From positions 102,462 through 166,461 of the forward strand of contig NZ_JANQCD010000005.1 in the NCBI RefSeq assembly GCF_026672275.1: DNA of 64,000 nucleotides, in the 5' to 3' direction. The notes beneath the pieces were generated by a model. The model had not been told where the DNA came from. It was given only the letters and a program-made list of their open reading frames with translations, and did no database searches. This document shows positions 43,943 to 53,100 of this stretch, piece after piece; position 1 is the stretch's first letter; every line of letters starts with the position of its first letter. Both the position numbers and the translations under genes were made by a program. The stretch is from Marinifilum sp. D737 (GTDB lineage Bacteria; Bacteroidota; Bacteroidia; Bacteroidales; Marinifilaceae).

Positions 43943-43956
43943 TATAGTAGTGCTAT
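43943..43956. repeat. Copy of the 14-mer TATAGTAGTGCTAT
   Basis: The same 14 bases occur on the minus strand at 12039-12026 upstream of the ABC operon. The flanks also show weak similarity (GCTACA-TAG). It may be the remnant of a dispersed repeat. Confidence 0.5.
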
Positions 43957-44000
43957 AGATTATGCCGATGGGAAAGGATGAATTGATAGTGGATTGGTAT

Positions 44001-44023
44001 AGCCACAAGTCACAGACTTGCGG
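44001..44023. repeat. REP-like palindromic repeat, copy C
   Basis: CCACAAGTC (44003-44011), ACA loop, GACTTGCGG (44015-44023) form a 9-bp stem with one mismatch. Related sequences are at 43788-43823 and (half only) 42368-42386. All are noncoding and near the Crp/ferredoxin genes. Confidence 0.65.
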
Positions 44024-44081
44024 CAGTTAGAGGGAAAACTGATCGTCGTCACTGACATTGGATTCGAATTTTGTATCAAGT

Positions 44082-44807
44082 TTACTTGATGGAATTCTGG
44101 TCGAGCACATCCATTACCATATTTTTGTAGTTGCGACCAATGGGAAGCTGCTTGTTTCCTATCTCTATATTTGCTGAGGAGTAACTGCTAAGCTTGTTGA
44201 TGGCCACAATAAAGGATCGGTGAATGCGCAGAAAATTCATTTCGGGCAATTTCTCTTCAATATTGCTGATGGTATTCAGGGTGACCACCTCGTTGCCGTT
44301 TTCAAGGTAAATGGAAACATAGTTCCTGTGACTTTCGATGTAGAGGATTTCATGCAGAAACACCTTCACCATCCTCTTTTCCGATTTCACGAATATAAAA
44401 GGCTGCTCGCTAAGCGTACTTTCCTGTTTTTCGGCAATATGATACTGGTGCTTCTTCAATTTAAAATATCGGTTTACCGCGTTAATGAATCGTTCGAAAG
44501 GGATGGGCTTAATCAGGTAGTCCAGGGCTTCCAGTTCAAATCCTTCCAGGGCAAAATCGGAGTAGGCAGTAGTGAAAATTACCGTAGGCGGGTTCGACAG
44601 GTTCCTAAGAAGCTGAATGCCCGTTAATCCCGGCATCTGTATGTCCAGAAACAGGAGATCGATTTGCTTGCTGTTTAGAATAGACAGAGCTTCCACGGCA
44701 CTTTTGCATTTGCCTTCCAACTGCAAATAATCAATGCGATTGATGTACTCTTCAATAACATCAAGAGCCAAATCTTCATCATCAACAATTAAGCACTTTA
44801 CCTTCAT
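44082..44807 (-). CDS. LytTR-family response regulator
   Basis: ATG at 44807 overlaps the kinase stop codon by one base (TAATG), so I prefer it over 44834. The protein (241 residues) has a receiver domain (IVDDEDLALDVIEEY, phospho-acceptor Asp in LLFLDIQMPGLTG, Lys in LIKPIPFERF) and a LytTR DNA-binding domain (FIFVKSEKRMVKV, YIESHRNYVSIYLENG, FLRIHRSFIVAINKL). This is the standard partner of LytS/YpdA-type kinases. Targets are unknown. The divergent DUF5916 gene may be one. Confidence 0.92.
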   Translation of the reverse strand: MKVKCLIVDDEDLALDVIEEYINRIDYLQLEGKCKSAVEALSILNSKQIDLLFLDIQMPGLTGIQLLRNLSNPPTVIFTTAYSDFALEGFELEALDYLIKPIPFERFINAVNRYFKLKKHQYHIAEKQESTLSEQPFIFVKSEKRMVKVFLHEILYIESHRNYVSIYLENGNEVVTLNTISNIEEKLPEMNFLRIHRSFIVAINKLSSYSSANIEIGNKQLPIGRNYKNMVMDVLDQNSIK

Positions 44808-45868
44808 TACAGTTCTAAATTTAAGTGAACACAATAGGATTCCTCCGTTACCTCGATTTTTAATTCATGACGCTCGGGGTAGATTAATGATAACCTTCTT
44901 TTTACATTTTGCAAGCCAATGCCTCCCACCATAGAGTCCTGGTTGGAGCTTGATGAGGGCAGGCTGTTTTCAATTTTTAAAATCAGGCTGTTTTGCTTTA
45001 TCCCCAATTCAATGGTAATCCAGGCGGTGCCATCGAAACCTTTGGTGCTGTGTTTGCATGCATTCTCAATAAAAGGAAGAATCAACATGGGTGCAACGCG
45101 GTTGCCTCCCAAATCACCCCAAATGTTCAGGCTAAGATCAATTCTATTGCCATATCTGATTTTTTCTAAATCGAGATAGCTTTTAATGCTGTTGATTTCC
45201 TTTTGCAAATCTACCCTGGCCGAATTGGTTTCATAGAGCATGTACCGCAGCAGGTCCGATAGTTTCAGCACCACATCAAGCGATTGGTCCGACTTTTTAA
45301 GGATCAAAGAATACAGGCTGTTTAGGGTGTTGAAAAGAAAATGAGGTTGAACCTGATTTTTCAGAAAGGACAGCTCAGCTTCCAACTTCTCCTTGGCCAG
45401 GATCTGCTCGTTTTGTTGCACTTTCCCGATGTATTCCATCAGCTTTACCGTCATGGGAAGGGCTAGTACTGCTCCCAGGTTAACGGCACTTCTAACCAAT
45501 TGCGAGAAGGAAAAAGTAGGTGCTTTCTCCCACATGGGAAAAAAGTAATCGATAATAAACAGGTTGTCGGTAATCCTTTGCAGGGACGCCGAGATGGCAA
45601 TTAACAGGATAAAAAAGAAAAGAAACTGCCAGATTTTTCCCTTGTACAGAAAGGTCGGATACAAGAAATAAATAACCGAATAAACCAGTAATATCTTTAC
45701 AGGCAGGTTGACCAGTTCCACATAGATGGTCTTCAAATAGTTTGCATCGTAACTTCCCCAGGCATAGGCAAAGAACAAGATGAACACCATCCAGAAGGTT
45801 AGGTGTTGCACCCAGCTATTATTTATAACTCTGGCCAGTATACTGTTTTCTTTAGCAATGATTTGCAT
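44807..45868 (-). CDS. LytS/YpdA-type sensor histidine kinase
   Basis: The 353-residue protein has four membrane helices in the first half (LTFWMVFILFFAYAWGSY, then three more to about residue 145), a short coiled coil, and the His-kinase domain with acceptor H in NQVQPHFLFNTLNSLYSL. The ATPase has ILPFIENACKHSTKG and GGIGLQNVKRRL. It is coupled by a 1-bp overlap to the LytTR regulator. There is no periplasmic domain of note. The signal is unknown. Confidence 0.92.
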   Translation of the reverse strand: MQIIAKENSILARVINNSWVQHLTFWMVFILFFAYAWGSYDANYLKTIYVELVNLPVKILLVYSVIYFLYPTFLYKGKIWQFLFFFILLIAISASLQRITDNLFIIDYFFPMWEKAPTFSFSQLVRSAVNLGAVLALPMTVKLMEYIGKVQQNEQILAKEKLEAELSFLKNQVQPHFLFNTLNSLYSLILKKSDQSLDVVLKLSDLLRYMLYETNSARVDLQKEINSIKSYLDLEKIRYGNRIDLSLNIWGDLGGNRVAPMLILPFIENACKHSTKGFDGTAWITIELGIKQNSLILKIENSLPSSSSNQDSMVGGIGLQNVKRRLSLIYPERHELKIEVTEESYCVHLNLEL

Positions 45869-46320
45869 AATCGATAGGCTGAAATTCTCTTATACCATTT
45901 ATAAAATCAAATCTTCCAGGTATAATGCCGATAGATATTTGATATTCAATATCAAGTTTGTGCAGATAGAGGATAAATCAAATAATAATCGGTATAAATT
46001 ACATATGTAAGGGAATTTATATCCATTTGCAAGTATTTTAATCTGCAATTGGCTTTGGCAGGACAGAAAACCGTTTTCCATGGACAAAAAGCCGATGTGG
46101 AAATATTTGTTTGCCATGACGGGATATTTTGCAGAGTGTAGCTGTTATCCTGCCGTCGGTCAATTTTATTAGTAGCTCTTATTTGGTGATTATAATTTGG
46201 CCGAAAAGATTACTAACTGTTCATGTATTCATTTTCACTTTATCTTCTGAAGATGTGATTTTTCAGGAGAATGGAAATCATAAAAAAATGAATGCATAAG
46301 CTCTGATTATTTGTTTTGAT
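45869..46320. other. 452-bp divergent intergenic region
   Basis: This AT-rich region separates the kinase gene from the DUF5916 gene. A minus-strand frame of 72 codons (45899-46117) has no recognisable features and I treat it as chance. No RNA gene, clear operator or terminator was seen. Confidence 0.4.
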
Positions 46321-48747
46321 ATGTACCTAAAGCGGATTGTTTTACTAATACACCTTCTATGTGTCCTTTTTTTTGCAGAGGCACAAACCATTCGAAAAAC
46401 TTTTGTGACGGCTCGTTGCGAACAGGCTCCCCGAATAGATGCCCATTTAAACGATGAAGCTTGGAAACATGCTCCCTTTGTGGAGGATTTTATTCAGCAA
46501 AGTCCTGTGAACGGAGGAAAGCCCAGTGAGCGCAGCCGTGTAAAAGTGCTTTACGATGACAATGCTCTCTATGTGGGCGCCATCCTCTATGATTCAGCCC
46601 CCGACAGCATACTTACCGAATACGGGCCTCGCGATTCTGGCGATCAGCTCAATGCCGATTTGTTTTCCATTGAGATTAATCCCTGGAATGACGGGCGCAC
46701 AGCAATGGAATTCATGGTTTCTGCTTCGGGCATTCAGATGGACTCAAACAATACCATTTCGGCGATGAATAAAAGCTGGAATGCCGTTTGGGACAGCCAC
46801 ATCAGAATTACTGAAGAAGGATGGATTGTGGAGATGCGAATTCCCTACTCGGCTCTACGTTTTCCCAAAACAGAAGTGCAGGTGTGGGAAATGAATTTCT
46901 TTCGCCTGATTAAAAGGAAGAATGAAGGCATCACCTGGAATTTTGTAGACAAAGACATTGTGGGATGGCTGAACCAGGCAGGAGAACTGCATGGAATCAA
47001 AGGAGTGGAACCCAAAATGAGGCTTTCCTTCAGCCCCTACGTATCGTCCTATGTAAGCAGAAATAGTGATACGCACGAGAATTCATGGTCGGTAAAAGGG
47101 GGAATGGATGTGAAGTACGGGATCAACGAAAGTTTTACACTCGACATGATGTTGATTCCTGACTTTGGACAGGTACAATCCGACGATCAGGAGCTGAACC
47201 TTACACCTTTCGAAACCTTCTACGACGAGAAACGCTCTTTCTTTACCGAGGGAACCGAAATCTTTAATAAGGGCGATATCTTTTATTCCCGTCGTTTGGG
47301 AGGAGAGCCTGTCAAGCGAGGAAAGGTTGCAGAATCATTGGAAGAGCATGAGGTGATCACGGAAAATCCCAATGATACACGTTTGATTAACGCCGTAAAA
47401 TTATCGGGAAGAACCAACAAAGGGCTGGGAATTGGCTTTATCAATGCCGTGAACTCAAAGACCTATGCACACATTAAGGATACGCTCAAGCAAACCACCA
47501 GAAACTACCTAACTCAGGGAGTTGCCAACTACAACATGATTGTATTGGATCAGTCCCTGGGCAATCAGTCCTATGTGAGTTTTGCCAATACGCACATGAT
47601 TCACCCTCACGATGATTACAGATCGATGGTGAGTGCCACAGAGTTTAAGCTTACCAATCCATCGGGGAGTTATGCCGTTTCGGGGAATGCAGCTCTAAGT
47701 CAGAACAAAGAGTTGGGATCAAGTAATAACGGCCTCCGTTACAAGGTACAATTGTCGCGCATCAAGGGGAAGTTTCAGTTCGACCTGATTCATTCGGCAA
47801 TCGATCATCGTTTCGATCCCAATGCCATGGGATATCTCGAAAAGAATAATGAACAAAGCAATGTGGCAGTCTTTAAGTACAACAATTACAAACCTTTTGG
47901 CAATATCAATGAGTTTACCAACCAGATGAGTATTACCCACAACAGTTTGTATCATCCCAATCGTTTTTCGAAGTTGGAGATCTACTGGCAAAGCAGGTTG
48001 GTGTTTCAAAACTATTCAGCACTGGCATTGGAGTGGAGTTTGACCCCTGTTCCCAAATACGATTTTTACGAGCCACGTGTGGAGGGTAGAAAGTATAAAG
48101 AGCCTACCGATTACTGGCTTCGTTTGACACATGATACCGACCACCGAAAGGCTTTGGCCCTGAACACGCGAGTGGCATTTTGGAAGGGAAGAACCTTTGG
48201 GAAAGCCAGCTATTGGTTAGAGCTGACTCCTCAGCTACGAATCAGCGACAAGCTGTTGCTGAAACACCATTTCTATTATGAACAGAACAAGAACAGTCTG
48301 GGCTTTGCCAGTTACCAGCAGGAAACGGGGAATGTTTATTTCGTGAACCGCGATATCAATACACTTGCCAACACTTTTGAGGCCAGGTGGATATTCAATC
48401 AAAAGTCGTCCTTGAGTTTAAGGGCGCGACATTATTGGTCGGAAGTGGAATACAAAGAGAGTTATTTGTTGGAGAGCGATGGTTCCATGGGCGATCAGTC
48501 GGAGTATGAGAATCACAACCATATCAATTACAATGCCCTGAATGTAGATATGATTTACACCTGGGAGTTTGCTCCGGGAAGTGAATTATCGCTGGCTTGG
48601 AAGAACAATGTGCAGGCCAACGATTCCCGAATCGATAGGAATTACTGGGAGAACTTCTCAAATATGCTTGGCAAGAATCAAATCAACAGTCTTTCGCTAC
48701 GCTTGAGATACTATATCGATTATCACAAATTGAAGAAGGTTTTGTAG
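46321..48747 (+). CDS. DUF5916 outer membrane protein with CBM9-like domain
   Basis: The 808-residue protein has a signal peptide (ending FFAEAQ) and an N-terminal CBM9-like beta-sandwich (APRIDAHLNDEAWKHAPFV, about residues 35-230, with GWIVEMRIPYSALRF). A long DUF5916 beta-barrel region follows (GLGIGFINAVNSKTYAH, alternating aromatic strands). The segment FFTEGTEIFNKGDIFYSRRLGG is a family hallmark. Such proteins are common in Bacteroidota and their role is not established; sugar binding or transport at the outer membrane is suggested by the CBM9 part. It is divergent from the LytS/LytTR pair. Confidence 0.85.
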   Translation: MYLKRIVLLIHLLCVLFFAEAQTIRKTFVTARCEQAPRIDAHLNDEAWKHAPFVEDFIQQSPVNGGKPSERSRVKVLYDDNALYVGAILYDSAPDSILTEYGPRDSGDQLNADLFSIEINPWNDGRTAMEFMVSASGIQMDSNNTISAMNKSWNAVWDSHIRITEEGWIVEMRIPYSALRFPKTEVQVWEMNFFRLIKRKNEGITWNFVDKDIVGWLNQAGELHGIKGVEPKMRLSFSPYVSSYVSRNSDTHENSWSVKGGMDVKYGINESFTLDMMLIPDFGQVQSDDQELNLTPFETFYDEKRSFFTEGTEIFNKGDIFYSRRLGGEPVKRGKVAESLEEHEVITENPNDTRLINAVKLSGRTNKGLGIGFINAVNSKTYAHIKDTLKQTTRNYLTQGVANYNMIVLDQSLGNQSYVSFANTHMIHPHDDYRSMVSATEFKLTNPSGSYAVSGNAALSQNKELGSSNNGLRYKVQLSRIKGKFQFDLIHSAIDHRFDPNAMGYLEKNNEQSNVAVFKYNNYKPFGNINEFTNQMSITHNSLYHPNRFSKLEIYWQSRLVFQNYSALALEWSLTPVPKYDFYEPRVEGRKYKEPTDYWLRLTHDTDHRKALALNTRVAFWKGRTFGKASYWLELTPQLRISDKLLLKHHFYYEQNKNSLGFASYQQETGNVYFVNRDINTLANTFEARWIFNQKSSLSLRARHYWSEVEYKESYLLESDGSMGDQSEYENHNHINYNALNVDMIYTWEFAPGSELSLAWKNNVQANDSRIDRNYWENFSNMLGKNQINSLSLRLRYYIDYHKLKKVL

Positions 48748-48917
48748 CCCAAATGCTACAAGTGTCGTTTTATGAGTACAAAATGCAGAATAATGAGGAC
48801 ATATGACTTTGGACAAAATGCTGTGTTATATATACTTTTGAAAGTGTTGTTTACGAAATTAATTTGTTTCATACCCGGATGCTTTGTTACTTGAACATTG
48901 AATTCAAAAAGATAATC

Positions 48918-49781
48918 ATGAGAAATATAATTTTACTATGTCTTGTATCCTTTGCTTTCGTTGCAAAATCGCAAAATATGAATGAACAGGTTACCGGTAT
49001 TCACAAGTATCTCGATTTTAAATCCAAGCATGTTAGTGCCCGAACCATTGAAGTTTTGCTTCCGCCAAATTATGATGAGAACAAGAAATATCCGGTTCTT
49101 TACATGCATGACGGGCAAATGCTTTTCGATGCTTCAATAACCTGGAACCAACAGGAATGGGGCGTTGATGAGGTGGTTTACGGATTGATTGATGCGAATA
49201 TAATCAGACCGGTAATTGTTGTTGGCGTTTGGTTTGGTGACAGGTATGCAGAATACATGCCCAACAAGCCTAAGAATGAAATTCAGAAAGTTAAGCGAAC
49301 AGACAAATTCAAAGGTGAAATCGTTTCTGATCAATATTTGAAGTTCCTGGTAGAGGAGCTGAAGCCTTTCATCGATGAAAAGTACAATACTCTAAAAGGA
49401 GTTGAAGATACCTTTATTTTGGGTTCGAGCATGGGAGGATTAATTAGTTGTTATGCCATCTCGGAATATCCGGATGTGTTTGGTGGTGCAGCTTGTATGT
49501 CAACTCATTGGCCTGCTCTCGATGGTGTTTTTCTGGGATATGTGGAGAAGAATTTACCGGATCCGAAATCTCATAAAATCTACTTCGATTATGGTACTGA
49601 AACCCTGGATTCTCTTTATCAGCCTTACCAGCAAAAAGTGGACCTGATGATGAAAAAGAAAGGATTCAGAAAGAATCAAAACTGGATGACCAGAAAGTTC
49701 GAGGGAGCCAAACACGATGAAAATGCCTGGAGAGACAGGTTGCATATTCCATTGGAGTTTATGCTTGGGAAGAAAGAATAA
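48918..49781 (+). CDS. Secreted alpha/beta-hydrolase of the esterase D family
   Basis: I take ATG at 48918, which gives a clean signal peptide (MRNIILLCLVSFAFVAKSQ); the in-frame TTG 54 bp upstream would hide it. The protein (287 residues) has the esterase fold: YPVLYMHDGQMLF, nucleophile Ser in ILGSSMGGLISCY, and a C-terminal His in EGAKHDENAW. Family members include carbohydrate esterases, enterochelin esterases and S-formylglutathione hydrolases. The next gene, 25 bp away, is a SusA-like GH13, so a role on sugar esters is possible but unproven. Confidence 0.85.
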   Translation: MRNIILLCLVSFAFVAKSQNMNEQVTGIHKYLDFKSKHVSARTIEVLLPPNYDENKKYPVLYMHDGQMLFDASITWNQQEWGVDEVVYGLIDANIIRPVIVVGVWFGDRYAEYMPNKPKNEIQKVKRTDKFKGEIVSDQYLKFLVEELKPFIDEKYNTLKGVEDTFILGSSMGGLISCYAISEYPDVFGGAACMSTHWPALDGVFLGYVEKNLPDPKSHKIYFDYGTETLDSLYQPYQQKVDLMMKKKGFRKNQNWMTRKFEGAKHDENAWRDRLHIPLEFMLGKKE

Positions 49782-49806
49782 TGTAAAACATCAAATTTAT
49801 ATAGAT

Positions 49807-51657
49807 ATGAAAAGAATACTATTGGCTCTAATCACAGTATTGTTTTTAGGGAACATTGCAGAGGCTGCAAAATACAAGATTGATCACCTGGAACCTGCAT
49901 TTTGGTGGGCAGGGATGAAAAATCCTAAACTTCAGCTTTTGGTGCATGGGGAAAATATTGCAGACCTTAAACCTGAACTAAGTTACGAAGGAGTAAGTAT
50001 CTCAAAGGTTAGCTTTGTGGAAAATCCAAACTATTTGTTCGTAGACCTTAACTTGAGTGAAGAGGTTAAAGCAGGAAGTTTTGATATCCTTTTCAAAAAA
50101 GGCAAGAAGACTGTTTTGAAATACAACTACCAGTTGTTGCAACGCAAGGAAGGCTCAGCAGAACGAGCAAGTTTTACTCCTGCCGATGTAATGTATCTGA
50201 TAACCCCTGACCGATTTGCCAATGGAAATCCTGATAATGATAATGTGAAGGGCTTAAGTGAGCAAGCTGACAGAAGCAACTCCAATGGTCGTCATGGTGG
50301 CGATATCCAGGGGATGATTGATCATTTGGATTACATCTCAGATATGGGCTTTACTGCCATCTGGATCAACCCTTTATTGGAAAACAACCAGCCTGAATAT
50401 TCATATCATGGTTATTCAACTACCGATTACTACAAGATTGACGGACGTTACGGAACCAACGAAGAGTATCGCAAGCTGTCGCAATTGGGAAAAGAAAAAG
50501 GAGTTGGCATCATTATGGATGTGATTTTGAACCACTGTGGATCGGAACATTGGTGGATGAAAGATGTACCTTCAAAAGACTGGATCAATAACGGAGGAGA
50601 ATTTACCAGCTGTTCTCACAAGCGAACTACTGTTCAGGACAGATATGCATCAAAGGAGGACTTGAAACAATTTGCCGATGGTTGGTTTGTGCAAACTATG
50701 CCTGATTTGAATCAGCGTAATGAATTCATGGCAACCTACCTGATTCAAAATTCAATTTGGTGGGTTGAGTATGCCGAGCTTTACGGTATTCGTGTAGATA
50801 CCTATCCATATTCCGATGCAGCTTTTTTAAGTGAGTGGACTGAAAGATTATTGGAAGAATATCCAAACTTGAACATCGTAGGTGAGGAGTGGAGTACCAA
50901 TCCGGCAATTGTTTCGTACTGGCAAAAAGGAAAAGTAAATCACGATGGTTATGTGTCGAACTTGCCAAGTTTAATGGATTTCCCGTTGCAGAATGCCCTT
51001 AAGGAAGGTTTGGTACAGGAAGATACCTGGGGAACAGGTCTGATTAAGTTGTACGAAATGTTGTCGAATGACTTCTTGTATGCCGATCCGGATAATCTTG
51101 TAATTTTCCCTGACAATCATGATATGGCTCGAATTTTTGATCAAGTAGAGAGAGATTACGATTTGTATAAAATGGCAATGGTATATACACTTACCATGCG
51201 TGGAATACCTCAAATTTATTATGGAACTGAAATTTTAGCCAAGAGTGACGCAGGAGGTGATCATGGAAAGCTACGTACTGATTTTCCAGGCGGTTGGAAA
51301 GGCGATAAGGTAAATGCTTTTACTGGCGAAGGTTTGAGTGCTAAAGAGAAGGATGCGCAAGACTTCATGAAAAAATTGATGAATTGGAGAAAGAACAATG
51401 AAATCATTCACAAAGGGAAGTTAATGCATTTTGCACCTGAGAATGGCGTGTATACGTATTTTAGATATTCCAATGAGGGAAAAGTGATGGTAATCCTGAA
51501 TAAGAGCAAGGAAAAAGCACATTTGTTTACCGACAGATTTCATGAGATGATCAACAAAGAATCGAAAGCAAAAGATATTTTTACAGGAAAGTCTTTTGAG
51601 CTGAAGGATGGCATTGACCTGCCGGCTCGCTCAGTAATGATTTTGGAGATAAATTAG
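49807..51657 (+). CDS. Second SusA-like periplasmic GH13 neopullulanase/cyclomaltodextrinase
   Basis: ATG at 49807 follows the esterase stop by 25 bp and starts a signal peptide (MKRILLALITVLFLGNIAEA); an open frame further upstream only extends into the esterase gene. The 616-residue protein parallels the 34632 gene along its length, including the N-terminal domain (AFWWAGMKNPKLQLLVHG). Catalytic residues are D331 (GIRVDTYPY), E360 (VGEEWS) and D439 (DNHDMAR). It lies outside the main locus, in an operon with the esterase. No CAAACGTTTG site is seen upstream, so its control may differ. Confidence 0.92.
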   Translation: MKRILLALITVLFLGNIAEAAKYKIDHLEPAFWWAGMKNPKLQLLVHGENIADLKPELSYEGVSISKVSFVENPNYLFVDLNLSEEVKAGSFDILFKKGKKTVLKYNYQLLQRKEGSAERASFTPADVMYLITPDRFANGNPDNDNVKGLSEQADRSNSNGRHGGDIQGMIDHLDYISDMGFTAIWINPLLENNQPEYSYHGYSTTDYYKIDGRYGTNEEYRKLSQLGKEKGVGIIMDVILNHCGSEHWWMKDVPSKDWINNGGEFTSCSHKRTTVQDRYASKEDLKQFADGWFVQTMPDLNQRNEFMATYLIQNSIWWVEYAELYGIRVDTYPYSDAAFLSEWTERLLEEYPNLNIVGEEWSTNPAIVSYWQKGKVNHDGYVSNLPSLMDFPLQNALKEGLVQEDTWGTGLIKLYEMLSNDFLYADPDNLVIFPDNHDMARIFDQVERDYDLYKMAMVYTLTMRGIPQIYYGTEILAKSDAGGDHGKLRTDFPGGWKGDKVNAFTGEGLSAKEKDAQDFMKKLMNWRKNNEIIHKGKLMHFAPENGVYTYFRYSNEGKVMVILNKSKEKAHLFTDRFHEMINKESKAKDIFTGKSFELKDGIDLPARSVMILEIN

Positions 51658-51678
51658 AAATAGAAGTTAGAATGAAAA

Positions 51679-51716
51679 GAATCCCCTGACATGAATTTGT
51701 TAGGGGATTTTTTTGA
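51679..51716 (+). terminator. Terminator after the second SusA-like gene
   Basis: AATCCCCT pairs with AGGGGATT (51680-51709) and is followed by seven T. It lies 22 nt past the stop. Confidence 0.9.
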
Positions 51717-51834
51717 TTGTGGTATTAAATTCCTTTCTTTAATTGAATTGCCGCTGAGGTAGAGGTAAACGGTAAAAAAATCATTCTCAGGACAGATTAT
51801 TTTGCCTGATGATGTAATCTAAGAATATAAAAAA

Positions 51835-52413
51835 ATGAGCCTGAAAAAAGATTTTCATGATTATTTAAGTCGATTTGTAAATTTAAAGGAAGAAGAAATT
51901 TCTGCATTTTACAGAAAAGCCACCATTCGAAAATTGAAGAAGAGAGAGCATTTTGTAAAAGCCGGTGAGCATTGTAGTAATGTACTCTTTACCAATAGTG
52001 GCTACTTACGGTTTTATCATTTAAGTGAGAATGGAAATGAAATTACCAGTGACTTTTATTTTGCACCTAGCTTTATCACATCGTACACAAGTTTTATTAC
52101 AAAATCTCAATCCCTTGTAAGTGTTCAGGCAATGCAGGATATGGAAGTGTTGGAATTTAGCAGGGAAGATATTTACAAGCTATATGCAAAGTACAGCACT
52201 GTGCAGACCATAGGCCGCATGATTGCCGAACAGGTTGCCATAAATTCCGAAAGGCATCTTTTTCTTTTGCTTGGCCAATCAGCAGAAACACGGTACAAGG
52301 AATTAATGGAGAAATATCCACAACATATACAATCCATACCTTTGCAGTATATTGCTTCATATCTTGGAATTACCAAAGAGTCATTAAGTCGCATCAGAAA
52401 ATCCATTCATTGA
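51835..52413 (+). CDS. Crp/Fnr-family transcriptional regulator 2
   Basis: The 192-residue protein has a cyclic-nucleotide-binding-like domain (REHFVKAGEHCSNVLFTNSG) and an HTH (QYIASYLGITKESLSRIRKS). The recognition-helix end SLSRIR is the same as in regulator 1. It has no Fe-S Cys cluster. The palindrome TAACAATTGTCA begins 7 nt after the stop codon, in front of the next gene, the same arrangement as regulator 1. It likely controls that outer membrane protein gene, and the two regulators may read each other's sites. Confidence 0.88.
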   Translation: MSLKKDFHDYLSRFVNLKEEEISAFYRKATIRKLKKREHFVKAGEHCSNVLFTNSGYLRFYHLSENGNEITSDFYFAPSFITSYTSFITKSQSLVSVQAMQDMEVLEFSREDIYKLYAKYSTVQTIGRMIAEQVAINSERHLFLLLGQSAETRYKELMEKYPQHIQSIPLQYIASYLGITKESLSRIRKSIH

Positions 52414-52419
52414 TTTTTT

Positions 52420-52462
52420 TAACAATTGTCAAATATATTCGATTTTGATCGCGCTAGTTTTG
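52420..52462 (+). promoter_or_regulatory. Crp/Fnr-type operator and promoter of the outer membrane protein gene
   Basis: TAACAATTGTCA (52420-52431) differs from the 42988 palindrome by one base. TAGTTTTG (52455-52462) is a good TAnnTTTG box. Palindrome start to TTTG is 39 bp, the same as at the ferredoxin promoter. No TTG lies at 19-21 bp, as expected when an activator replaces the -33 contact. Confidence 0.65.
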
Positions 52463-52491
52463 CATTCAATATGTAAATGGTAAAACTTACG

Positions 52492-53058
52492 ATGATGAAA
52501 CGAATTGCTTTATTTATTGGCTTATTATTGGCAGTGGGTGCATTAAATCAATTGGCTGCTCAAAAAACTTCTTCACAAACCAAATGTACCATTGGTACCG
52601 AACTGGATTTATTTCCCTATGTTTCGAACGGTTATTATGCCTCTGCATGGCTTGGTTTGGATGATCAGCAAGTGCGCTTTAGGTCTATTTTGGCAAAATC
52701 GGATTTGCCGGATTTCATGCTTGATGATGAGTTCAATCGCAATACCCTGAAGGCTTATGCTGTAGTTGTCGACTACTTTTTTAAACCAAATTACAAAGGA
52801 GTCTGGCTTGGAAGTGGATTTGAATACTGGGATGGAGAGCTTGAAGATCAGTTAAAAAATAAATCGGGATACCATGCCTGGGTATACACATTAGGTGCAG
52901 GTTACGTAATGAAAATTTGGGATAACCTGTATGTCAATCCATGGATAGCTGGTCATCTTCGAATTGCAGGCAGCAAGGAAGTTCGGGTGGGAAATGAATT
53001 GTACAAGCCAGATCGGTTCACACCTGAAATATCTATAAAGTTAGGCTATCATTTTTAA
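52492..53058 (+). CDS. Small outer membrane beta-barrel protein, function unknown
   Basis: I take ATG at 52492 (or 52495), giving MMKRIALFIGLLLAVGAL and cleavage after LAAQ. ATG at 52477 is possible but would leave a leader of only about 10 nt after the predicted start of transcription. The product (188 residues) has alternating aromatic/hydrophobic strands (GVWLGSGFEYWDG, HAWVYTLGAGYVMKIWDNLYVNPWIAG) and ends ISIKLGYHF with a terminal Phe, typical of outer membrane barrels. No named family is recognised. It is probably controlled by Crp/Fnr regulator 2. Confidence 0.8.
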   Translation: MMKRIALFIGLLLAVGALNQLAAQKTSSQTKCTIGTELDLFPYVSNGYYASAWLGLDDQQVRFRSILAKSDLPDFMLDDEFNRNTLKAYAVVVDYFFKPNYKGVWLGSGFEYWDGELEDQLKNKSGYHAWVYTLGAGYVMKIWDNLYVNPWIAGHLRIAGSKEVRVGNELYKPDRFTPEISIKLGYHF

Positions 53059-53100
53059 AGAAGGGGAGAATGATACTCTCCCTACTTCTTATCCTTTTTT
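53058..53100 (+). terminator. Hairpin between the convergent barrel and slipin genes
   Basis: AAGAAG.GGGAGA pairs with CTCTCC..CTTCTT around an ATGATA loop (53058-53090), followed by TATCCTTTTTT inside the end of the slipin gene. Confidence 0.7.

Noticed and set aside
45899..46117. 72-codon minus-strand frame between the LytS-type kinase and the DUF5916 gene
   Set aside because: No start context, no recognisable features, and it fills a promoter region.
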